Assembly (NCBI GenBank): GCA_000733415.1
Contig: KL662191.1
Span: forward strand, 5,370,189-5,434,188
DNA from: [Leptolyngbya] sp. JSC-1
GTDB taxonomy: Bacteria; Cyanobacteriota; Cyanobacteriia; Elainellales; Elainellaceae
Length of the DNA stretch: 64,000 nt
Direction of reading: 5' to 3'
A program made the translations under genes and the position numbers. Every line of letters starts with the position of its first letter. The first letter of the stretch is position 1. Of the stretch, positions 45,394-52,673 are shown piece by piece. The notes below the pieces were generated by a model. That model searched no databases. It was given only the letters and a program-made list of their open reading frames with translations, and had not been told where the DNA came from.

Positions 45394-46085
45394 TTGGACT
45401 CAGAAGAGGGGGATTGGGCTTGTTCCGCTAACCGGCGCAGCGAAATCGAGGCAGCGGCTGAAACGTTGGGATGACTGTCTTTTTCCAGATATTGCAGCGC
45501 AGATACGCTTTTGGGGGTGGGAAGATGGCCCAGCGCTTCGGCTAGGCGTTGCCGTACCAGCCAATCCTCAGATTGGGCAAAGCGAAGAATATGATCTACG
45601 GATTCGAGATCTTTGATTTCGCCCAGAGCGGCAATTGCTGCCTGCTGCACCACAACTTCTTGACTGTCTAAGGCTTGAATCAATACATCGTGCGCTCGCG
45701 GGTCCTTCAGATTCCCTAGGGATACAGCAGCACTAAACCGCACCAGCCAATCGGTGTCTTCGTAGAAAGCGCGAGAAAGGGGTTCAAAGGCGCGGGGGTC
45801 TTCTAGATAGCCCAGCGCACCCGCCGCATCGGCCCGAATACCATAATCTGGATCGCTCTCCAAAAGCCGAACCAGAATTGGGTAGCAATCGGCAGTTGGT
45901 TTTACGCCCAAAGCAAAGATTGCCATCGAACGAATTTGGATATTGTCATCGTCCAGCACTTTTTTGATCAAAGGCACTGCTGCTTCGGGTGAAACATGGC
46001 GCAGAGCCGCTAGCGCCAGCATCCGATCCTTGGTGTTGTGGCTCTCTAGCTGTACGGAAATCTGCTCTAAACTTAGTTGACTCAT
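45390..46085 (-). CDS. HEAT-repeat protein (PBS-lyase-like repeats)
   Basis: 231 residues made of about six HEAT repeats of the PBS-lyase type. Repeating pattern: AVPLIKKVLDDDNIQIRSMAI, RADAAGALGYLEDPRAFEPL, VRFSAAVSLGNLKDPRAHDV and so on. Proteins of this type include phycobilin lyases (CpcE/F) and NblB. Without the specific lyase motifs I cannot choose, and a generic protein-binding scaffold is equally possible. Its 3' end overlaps the DUF3593 gene by 4 bases, and mutS2 lies upstream of it on the chromosome on the same strand. Confidence 0.87.
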   Translation of the reverse strand: MSQLSLEQISVQLESHNTKDRMLALAALRHVSPEAAVPLIKKVLDDDNIQIRSMAIFALGVKPTADCYPILVRLLESDPDYGIRADAAGALGYLEDPRAFEPLSRAFYEDTDWLVRFSAAVSLGNLKDPRAHDVLIQALDSQEVVVQQAAIAALGEIKDLESVDHILRFAQSEDWLVRQRLAEALGHLPTPKSVSALQYLEKDSHPNVSAAASISLRRLAEQAQSPSSESN

Positions 46086-46178
46086 AGTTCCACCCAGTTT
46101 ACGAAGTGTAACATTAGGCTCATTATAGGACGTTTAGGTCGTGGGATTGGGCAGCGGGGATCAAGCTGAGGTTAGGGA

Positions 46179-48707
46179 TTACCGAATATGGGCCACCGTA
46201 ACACCCGTGCCACCATCGCTCTGTTCTGCAAACTCAAACCGTTCCACCTGCGGGTGCTGCTTGAGAAATTCATGCACGCCCTGCCGCAGTTTTCCAGTGC
46301 CGTGACCGTGGATGATCCAGATCGGTCCCGCATCGGCTTCGGCAATTCGGCGCTCTAGGGTGACTTCCGCATCGGCGACTCGGTTGCCGCGTAGGTCGAT
46401 GGTGTTGCGGGAGGTGCGGACCGCGGGAGCGGGTAGGGGAGGTGGGGATGATGGGGGAGGTGGGGGAGTGGGTTTGGTTGGGAGGTCGGGTTTTTCGCCC
46501 TGGAGGGATTCGACATCGGCGAGGGAGACGGTCATTTTCATCAGGCCGAATCGAACGCTGAGTTCGCCGTCTTCATCCGGGTTGGTGAGGACTTCAGCGG
46601 TTTGACCGAGGCGGGGGATGCGGACCCGATCACCCACTTGGGGACGAAAGCCAGGTTTGGGTTTGGCGGGCTGGCGCGAGGGTAGGCGCTGTCCGGCAAT
46701 TTGGTTCAGGGCGTCGGTGGCCTGTTGGGCAGCTTGAGCGGTGGGGGTGCCCTGCTGCAAACGGCGAATCACCTGGGCAATTTCGCCCTTCGCCTCGCTG
46801 ATCGCCCGCTGGATGGCTTGTTCTTGCTGCTGCTGCAATTCTCGTTCCCGCTGTTTCAGGGATTCAGCTTTACGCGAAACCTCTTGATGCAAGCGTTCGG
46901 CCTGCTGCACAAGTTGGGCTGCCGCCGTGGCTTTTTCCTCCTGCTGACGGCGCTGAGCTTCTAGTCCGGCAATCACCTGATTCACATCTTGAGATTGGCT
47001 GACGCCCACCTGCTGCTGTGCCTGTTCGATGATCTCTGGCTTCAGTCCTAACCGCCGCGCAATCAGCAATGCATTCGAGCGTCCGGGGATCCCCCAGAGC
47101 AGACGATAGGTCGGCGATAGCGTCACATCATCGAACTCCACCGAGGCATTCTCGAACCGTTCGTCCTGGTACTTCAGGGCCTTCAATTCGCCAAAATGAG
47201 TTGTGGCAATCGTCAGAGCGGCATGATCGGCCAGATACTTCAGCAGCGCTGTTGCCAAGGCACTGCCTTCCGAGGGATCGGTCCCGGCTCCCACTTCATC
47301 CAGCAACACCAGCACATTCGCTTTGCCCCGATGCGCCGCTGCATCCATCGCCTCCAAAATCCGGCTGATGCGCCGAATATGGCCCGAAAAAGTGGAAAGA
47401 CTTTGCTGCAACGACTGTTCATCGCCAATATCCGCCAGCACCTGATCAAACCAGCAGAGTTCAACTGGCTCCTTGGCCGGCACAAACAGCCCCACTTTCG
47501 CCATCAGCACCGCCAGACCCAGGGTTTTCAGCGTCACCGTCTTACCGCCCGTATTTGGTCCCGTAATTGCCACTACCCGAATCTGCGGCTGAATCACCAA
47601 ATCAATCGGCACCACCGGCGTTCCCTGTTCATGCTGCTGCTGCCAAACCAACAACGGATGGCGCAACTGGCGCAGAACGATTGACTCAACAGAAGAAGGT
47701 TTGAGTTTTAAGGTTTGAGTTCTAACTTGTGGATTTAAGTTCGCTGCTTTATCTTCCCCATCTCCCCCATCTCCCTCATCTCCCTCATCTCCCCCATCTC
47801 CCTCGTCTCCCCCATCCTCATAAAACCGAATAAACCGGGGCGGATTCGCATTTAGCCAAAGAGAATAGCGGGCGCGGGCGGTCGCCAGATCCAGCGTCGT
47901 AGCAATCACCAGCAAACGTTCTAGGTCAGATTTGACAGCAGCAACCTGTTCGGTGAGTTGGCGGCGCACCTCTTCTTCTTCGCGTTGCTCTTGTCGCAGG
48001 AGTTGGCGGAGCTGGTTGCCGGAATTGACAATCGCGTGAGGTTCAATATAGAGAGTGACGCCGCTGGTAGAGGTGTCGTGCACAACTCCGGGAATTGCAT
48101 CTTTGTGGGAAGCTTTCACCGGAATCACGAAACGGTCGCCGCGCTGGGTGATCAGCGGTTCTTGGACGGCGTTGCTGTGGCGTTGCATTAGCCGCTGAAG
48201 CTGCTCGTAAATCCGGTCCCGGACTTGGCGAATCTGCTCGCGGATGCCTTCCAGTTTGGGATTGGCTCGGTCGGTGACGCGGCCTCGGTCATCAATACAG
48301 CGGTGGATTTCTTGCTCTAGTTCGGGATAGGTGCGCAGATCGGCCACTAGCTCGTTGAGCACCGTCAGGTCAGGATGGTTGTCAATCACACGCCGCAATT
48401 GACGAGCGCCTGCTAGCGTAGTGGCAATTTCTAGTAGCTGATCGCCGCTGAGGATGCCCTGAAGTTCGGCCCGTTCCAATGCTTCGCCGATATCGTGAAC
48501 CCCCTCAAACGACAAACCGCCCGCTAAGCGACTTTCGAGCTGATAGGCTTCTTGGGTTTGAGCTAGTAGATGCTGGCTGACTTCAATCGCGGTGGGAATT
48601 GGCAGTTGGCTAGCGGCAGTCTTTCCGAGCTTAGTAGCAGCAAACGTAGAGAGATGCTGACACAGACGGGACCATTCTAGAAGTTCGAGGGTTTCGGTTT
48701 GAATCAA
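46179..48707 (-). CDS. mutS2: Endonuclease/ATPase MutS2 with repeat-derived insertion
   Basis: MutS2 acts against recombination intermediates and in ribosome rescue in other bacteria. The 842-residue protein has a helical clamp region, an ATPase with Walker A GPNTGGKT at 383-390 and LLDEVGAGTDPSEGSALATA, a long Gln/Ala-rich coiled coil (about 560-660), the KOW-like strand PQVGDRVRIPRLG and a C-terminal Smr nuclease domain (TIDLRG, WIIHGHGTGKLR). Residues 297-340 (GDEGDGGDEGDE type, then repeated LKLKP) are a low-complexity insertion encoded by a 9-base repeat, between two conserved strands. The ATPase and Smr domains are intact. Confidence 0.95.
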   Translation of the reverse strand: MIQTETLELLEWSRLCQHLSTFAATKLGKTAASQLPIPTAIEVSQHLLAQTQEAYQLESRLAGGLSFEGVHDIGEALERAELQGILSGDQLLEIATTLAGARQLRRVIDNHPDLTVLNELVADLRTYPELEQEIHRCIDDRGRVTDRANPKLEGIREQIRQVRDRIYEQLQRLMQRHSNAVQEPLITQRGDRFVIPVKASHKDAIPGVVHDTSTSGVTLYIEPHAIVNSGNQLRQLLRQEQREEEEVRRQLTEQVAAVKSDLERLLVIATTLDLATARARYSLWLNANPPRFIRFYEDGGDEGDGGDEGDEGDGGDGEDKAANLNPQVRTQTLKLKPSSVESIVLRQLRHPLLVWQQQHEQGTPVVPIDLVIQPQIRVVAITGPNTGGKTVTLKTLGLAVLMAKVGLFVPAKEPVELCWFDQVLADIGDEQSLQQSLSTFSGHIRRISRILEAMDAAAHRGKANVLVLLDEVGAGTDPSEGSALATALLKYLADHAALTIATTHFGELKALKYQDERFENASVEFDDVTLSPTYRLLWGIPGRSNALLIARRLGLKPEIIEQAQQQVGVSQSQDVNQVIAGLEAQRRQQEEKATAAAQLVQQAERLHQEVSRKAESLKQRERELQQQQEQAIQRAISEAKGEIAQVIRRLQQGTPTAQAAQQATDALNQIAGQRLPSRQPAKPKPGFRPQVGDRVRIPRLGQTAEVLTNPDEDGELSVRFGLMKMTVSLADVESLQGEKPDLPTKPTPPPPPSSPPPLPAPAVRTSRNTIDLRGNRVADAEVTLERRIAEADAGPIWIIHGHGTGKLRQGVHEFLKQHPQVERFEFAEQSDGGTGVTVAHIR
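47749..47818 (+). repeat. 9-base tandem repeat inside mutS2
   Basis: Repeated CATCTCCCC / CATCTCCCT units, a multiple of three bases, encode Gly/Asp/Glu repeats in mutS2. The same type of unit occurs between genes near 58328-58390. Confidence 0.88.
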
Positions 48708-48983
48708 TGGTATCGAGGGCTTTACAAATCAATACAGCTTTTTTATTGTAGCGGCTGCAGATGGAGCAGGCGGGCCAGTTTGCTGCTCTGTCTTGCGATA
48801 GAAAATTTGCCTCACTGCACCCAAAGTGAACTTAGCTCTTAATCAGAACTTAATTCCTCTTAATTTGGGGATCACTAGGTGATTAAAGGCACTTAACGTG
48901 TTTATGCGATTTTGGTGGGGGTCAAGCATTAATCCTGGCCTGAAGCTCGTTCACCCAATTGTTTAGTCGATTAGGTATCCGTT

Positions 48984-51557
48984 ATGCCCACCACCCTGCA
49001 ACTCCTGCATGCCTCCGATTTCGAGGCTGGCATTCCTGCGCTTGAGGATGCGATTCGGTTTTCGGCGCTGGTTAATTTCTTCCGAGATCCGGCTACTGGC
49101 ACCACTGGCCCCTACGGCACGACTCCAACCGCCGTTGCCAATACGCTGCTGCTATCGTCAGGAGACAATTACCTGCCCGGTCCCTTCTTCAATGCCTCTA
49201 GCGATCCGAGCCTGAATGGAGTGGGGGGCTTGTCATCGAGTTCAGCTCCTACAATTGGGCGAGCCGATATCGGGATTTTGAATGCGATTGGCATTCAGGC
49301 ATCGGCTTTGGGCAATCACGAATTTGACTTGGGTACTCGCCAACTGCGGGATCTGATTCGTTCTGGTAGCGGCAATCCCGGCACCACCTTTCCCTATCTC
49401 AGCACCAATTTAGACTTTGCCCCCGATGAGAACCTAGCGAGTCTGGTGGCCACCGATCCGATCACCTCAGAAGCCAGCACGCTCAACAGCAAAATTGCCA
49501 AAAGTACGGTAATTACCTTGCCCGATGGCGAAAAGGTGGGAATTGTCGGCGCAACCACCCCGACACTGCGCACCATTTCTTCCCCCGGACAGGTAGGGAT
49601 TTTACCAGCCAACCCAACCGACTATGCCGCCCTCGCTGCCGAGATTCAAAAAACCGTTGATGCCTTGAAGGCGGCTGGGATTAACAAGATTATTCTGCTG
49701 GCCCATATGCAGCAGCTCAATATCGAACGGGATGAATTAGCACCACGCCTCAGGGATGTGGACATTATCATTGCCGGGGGTTCCCATACGCCGCTGTTAG
49801 ATGACAACGATGTGGCTCGTACCGATGGCGGTAATCCGGTGGTGCGGGGCTATCCAATCGTAAAAACTGACGCGACCGGTCAGCCAGTCCTGGTATTGAA
49901 CACCGACGCCAACTATCGCTATTTAGGGCGGGTAGTGGTCGAGTTTAATGATCAGGGAATTTTGGACACCTCAAAGCTGAACGATGTGATTAACGGCGCA
50001 TTTGCAGCAGATGAAGCAGGCGTGGATCGCGTCTATGGTAGTGATGTGAATCCTAGAGAGAGAGCAAACTCAAACGTAGTGGCAATCTCGGATGGATTAA
50101 GGCAGGTAATTGCCAGCAAAGACAATACAATCACCGGCAAAACCGAATTCTTCCTCAACGGTACTCGTGGTGATGTCCGCACTCAGGAGACCAATCTGGG
50201 CAACCTGACTGCCGATGCCAATATCGATTATGTCAGGCAAGTGGATCCGTCTGTGATCATCTCGCTCAAAAACGGCGGCGGCATTCGAGACAATATCGGC
50301 TCGATCTCAGCCTCTGGCGGTGGTACCAGTGCAGACGATTTCCAGACCTTGCCCCCCCAGCCCAACCCTTTGGCTCCCAATAAGCAGGCCGGCGATGTTT
50401 CCCAACTCGATATCGAAAACTCTCTCCGCTTCAATAACGGGCTGTCGCTAATTACCGTAACAGCTTCCCAACTCAAGGAGCTGCTGGAGCATGGCGTGGC
50501 GGGGGTCAGACCGGGTGCGACACCGGGAGCATTTCCTCAAGTCGGCGGGATGCGCTTTAGTTTTGATGCCACTCAAACGGCTCAAGTACTGGCCGAAGAT
50601 GGCACAGTCACAACCCCCGGAGCGCGAATTCGGTCGCTGGTGATTGTGAATGATAAGGGCCAAATTCTTGATACAGTGGTGCAAAATGGTGCTTTGGTGG
50701 GTAATCCCAACCGCACCTTCCGCATGGTGACGCTGGACTTCTTGGCAGGCAGCACCACCGAGAGCGGCGATGGCTATCCGTTCTTCCGCTTCGTCCGCGA
50801 AAATCCGACGCTGGCGAATCGCATTGATTTAGTGGGAGAAGAACCGGATGCGGATGTGAACCGCAATGGTCGGATCGATGGTCCGGTGGCGCTACCAGCT
50901 GGCAAGTTCACTTTTGCCGACACTGGCACCGAGCAGGACGCCTTGGCGGAATATCTGGCAGAAATCGGCAGATTTAATCAGCAAGATGCGCCTCCGGAGC
51001 AGGATACACGTATCCAAAATCTGGCCGTGCGAACCGATACGGTAACACAAGGTGGACGTCAAATCGAAGGCACACGCGGTAGAGATACGATTACTGGTAC
51101 TCTTGACGGAGATACATTACTAGGATTCGGTGGTGACGATAGCATCAGAGGCTTGGGCAGCGATGATGAGATTCACGGCGGTGTCGGTCGGGATACCCTC
51201 TCTGGCGGCAAGGGTGATGACCTGCTAGTGGGTGGCAAGGGCATCGATACGCTCAGGGGCTTCGAGAATAACGATGTCCTCATGAGCGGCACAGGCAGCG
51301 ATATCGTCATCGGCGGCAAAGGTGAAGACCTGTTTGTCTTAGAAATCGGCAAGGGGGTTGATCAAATCCGTGACTTCCGTCAGGGTGAAGACAAACTGGG
51401 GTTAATGGAAGGCATGAGATTTAATCGCCTGACGATCGAGCAAGTCAATGGCGGCACGCGGATTAGCTTGGGCGATGATGCATTAGCCTTTTTGCGGGGC
51501 GTGAGCGTGAGCCTGCGTCAGCGCGACTTCACCACGGTTGACCCCACAATGCTCTGA
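48984..51557 (+). CDS. Secreted 5'-nucleotidase-like phosphoesterase with RTX repeats
   Basis: 857 residues. An N-terminal calcineurin-like metallophosphatase (LQLLHASDFEAG, LLSSGDNYLPG, GNHEFD at 110-115, IIAGGSHTPL) is followed by a 5'-nucleotidase C-terminal domain (LGNLTADANIDYV, SLKNGGGIRDNIG). From about 700 come RTX calcium-binding nonamers (GGDDSIRGLGSDDEIHGG, GGKGDDLLVGGKG) and a T1SS-type C-terminus. There is no Sec signal, consistent with type I export. It likely releases phosphate from extracellular nucleotides. In family terms this is an UshA/NadN-like enzyme on an RTX carrier, seen in other cyanobacteria. A hairpin follows the stop. Confidence 0.92.
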   Translation: MPTTLQLLHASDFEAGIPALEDAIRFSALVNFFRDPATGTTGPYGTTPTAVANTLLLSSGDNYLPGPFFNASSDPSLNGVGGLSSSSAPTIGRADIGILNAIGIQASALGNHEFDLGTRQLRDLIRSGSGNPGTTFPYLSTNLDFAPDENLASLVATDPITSEASTLNSKIAKSTVITLPDGEKVGIVGATTPTLRTISSPGQVGILPANPTDYAALAAEIQKTVDALKAAGINKIILLAHMQQLNIERDELAPRLRDVDIIIAGGSHTPLLDDNDVARTDGGNPVVRGYPIVKTDATGQPVLVLNTDANYRYLGRVVVEFNDQGILDTSKLNDVINGAFAADEAGVDRVYGSDVNPRERANSNVVAISDGLRQVIASKDNTITGKTEFFLNGTRGDVRTQETNLGNLTADANIDYVRQVDPSVIISLKNGGGIRDNIGSISASGGGTSADDFQTLPPQPNPLAPNKQAGDVSQLDIENSLRFNNGLSLITVTASQLKELLEHGVAGVRPGATPGAFPQVGGMRFSFDATQTAQVLAEDGTVTTPGARIRSLVIVNDKGQILDTVVQNGALVGNPNRTFRMVTLDFLAGSTTESGDGYPFFRFVRENPTLANRIDLVGEEPDADVNRNGRIDGPVALPAGKFTFADTGTEQDALAEYLAEIGRFNQQDAPPEQDTRIQNLAVRTDTVTQGGRQIEGTRGRDTITGTLDGDTLLGFGGDDSIRGLGSDDEIHGGVGRDTLSGGKGDDLLVGGKGIDTLRGFENNDVLMSGTGSDIVIGGKGEDLFVLEIGKGVDQIRDFRQGEDKLGLMEGMRFNRLTIEQVNGGTRISLGDDALAFLRGVSVSLRQRDFTTVDPTML

Positions 51558-51611
51558 ATCCTTCAACCGTCTATTCAGCTATTCTGACTCACCTTCTCCA
51601 TCTTCACGCTC

Positions 51612-51640
51612 AGGGGGCACGCTTAAGTGCCTCTTTTCTT
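51612..51640 (+). terminator. Likely terminator of the nucleotidase gene
   Basis: GGCAC-GCTTAA-GTGCC stem with flanking near-pairs, followed by TCTTTTCTT, about 55 bases after the stop. Confidence 0.7.
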
Positions 51641-51706
51641 ATTGAGTGACCTTCCCCTGAAAAAATGGACATTCTCAAAGAGATGAAAATTAAGGAGAAT
51701 GAATCC

Positions 51707-51772
51707 ATGAGTACAAAACCCCACTGCCAGTTTACCCCCGAACAAAAAGCCTCTCTGCCCCTAGGTCAGTAG
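51707..51772 (+). pseudogene. 21-codon mini-ORF with a strong ribosome site, possible gene stump
   Basis: ATG at 51707 is preceded by AAGGAG at about 10 nt and encodes MSTKPHCQFTPEQKASLPLGQ before a TAG. No family is recognised. Its position ahead of three truncated genes suggests the first residues of another lost gene, but a true small protein cannot be excluded. Confidence 0.35.
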
Positions 51773-52047
51773 AAAACCTGCTCAACCTCTTATCTTCTGC
51801 TTAACTTCTCAAATTAGGCATTTACCTTTAGACTTGAATTCATCCACTATGTCAGGATTTGATCAGTGGATTTACGTCACATAAAAGCTGGTTTATTTCC
51901 TGCATCTGAAGTGGTTTTCACTTCAACCGTTACTCTCATTCTATTTCTAGCCATGCAGTTGTATCCGTATTACCTGTAATTATGTTTTATGTTCTAGTTT
52001 CGGATGGATTAACAATTGCTTACCTGACCTGGAATGTTGTAGTACAA

Positions 52048-52078
52048 GTTTGATGAAGCTATCATTTCTTCATCAAAC
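52048..52078 (+). promoter_or_regulatory. Perfect 11-bp hairpin ahead of the FGE relic
   Basis: GTTTGATGAAG (52048-52058) and CTTCATCAAAC (52068-52078) are perfectly complementary around a 9-base loop, 7 bases before the ATG at 52086. It may be an old operator, a translation-blocking hairpin or a terminator. Confidence 0.65.
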
Positions 52079-52085
52079 ACATTTC

Positions 52086-52304
52086 ATGGCTCAATTCACT
52101 ATTCCTACGAAACCGACCTCCGTTAATGTACCCAATCGTCCTCGTAAAGACATGGTGTGGATTCCGGGCGGCACATTTGTGATGGGTTCAGATCATCACT
52201 ACTGCCAACGCTATCGTCCAGCGACGCGGATGGTACAACCGATCGATACCAGCACCTGTCACCTTGGCTTCCGTTTGATTGTGCGCGTGAAATACTCAAA
52301 CTAA
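52086..52304 (+). pseudogene. Formylglycine-generating enzyme relic, N- and C-termini joined
   Basis: 72 codons. The first part (KDMVWIPGGTFVMGSD) is the conserved start of FGE/SUMF1-type sulfatase-modifying enzymes. The second part (CQRYRPATRMVQPIDTSTC, then HLGFRLIVR) is their conserved C-terminal end, in the same frame. The intervening roughly 220-250 residues, including the catalytic Cys region, are missing. The join lies near CACTAC at 52197-52202. This is a clean in-frame internal deletion, so the product would be non-functional as an FGE. It sits beside an arylsulfatase stump, the expected client of an FGE. Confidence 0.8.
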
Positions 52305-52439
52305 CCAGTCGAGATTATTTCGCGAATCGTTTTCAGCCCCTAAATTCCCCTTCGCGTAGCGTGTCCGCAGGACGCATTACTAGGGGACTTCCACAATCAA
52401 CCAATTGAATCACAAACACATAACTAAAAGAGAAGCATC

Positions 52440-52508
52440 ATGTCAATCAGAGAATACAGATCTGGAACCGCTTTTCCCGGTGTAATTGGACGCATTGCGG
52501 ATGTCTGA
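52440..52508 (+). pseudogene. Arylsulfatase N-terminal stump
   Basis: ATG at 52440 (AGAGA just upstream) encodes MSIREYRSGTAFPGVIGRIA and two more residues before TGA. EYxxGTAFPGVIGR is the conserved N-terminus of bacterial arylsulfatases, which should be followed by the NVLFIVLDDTG metal site; here nothing follows. Almost the whole gene (about 750 codons) is gone. Confidence 0.7.
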
Positions 52509-52650
52509 ACTCGCCAAACTGTGCAATCGCCTAGCTGCCGATCGCACGCTCGCCAGTTGGATTCAAAATTCCTTAGGATGAATTGAATTTGGCGCAGGCT
52601 TCCAGAGCATCTTTGAGTCTGATTGCTGTTTGGTTTGTTCACACTTGAGG
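52501..52650 (+). pseudogene. DUF202 (YidH-type) membrane protein stump
   Basis: ATG at 52501, overlapping the arylsulfatase stump in another frame, encodes MSELAKLCNRLAADRTLASW then IQNSLG and TGA at 52579-52581. The pattern ELAKxxNRxAAxRTLxxWIxxSL is the start of DUF202 proteins, and after the stop the frame continues IEFGAGFQSIFES, matching the next family segment. It has an internal stop, is truncated, and has no transmembrane helices left. The end is approximate. Confidence 0.6.
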
Positions 52651-52673
52651 ATAGGCAGCACCGAGTTGATAAC

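Larger units (their letters stand above)
51558..52085. other. Spacer between the nucleotidase and the relic strip
   Basis: About 530 bases with a terminator-like hairpin (51612-51640), a 21-codon mini-ORF with a good ribosome site (51707) and a strong hairpin just before the FGE relic (52048-52078). Other frames are short and unrecognised. Confidence 0.55.

Noticed and set aside
52086..52304. FGE fragment as a partner or lost domain of the adjacent caspase
   Set aside because: Caspase-FGE fusions exist, but here an arylsulfatase stump lies between them and the strands are opposite, so a sulfatase-maturation relic is the better reading.
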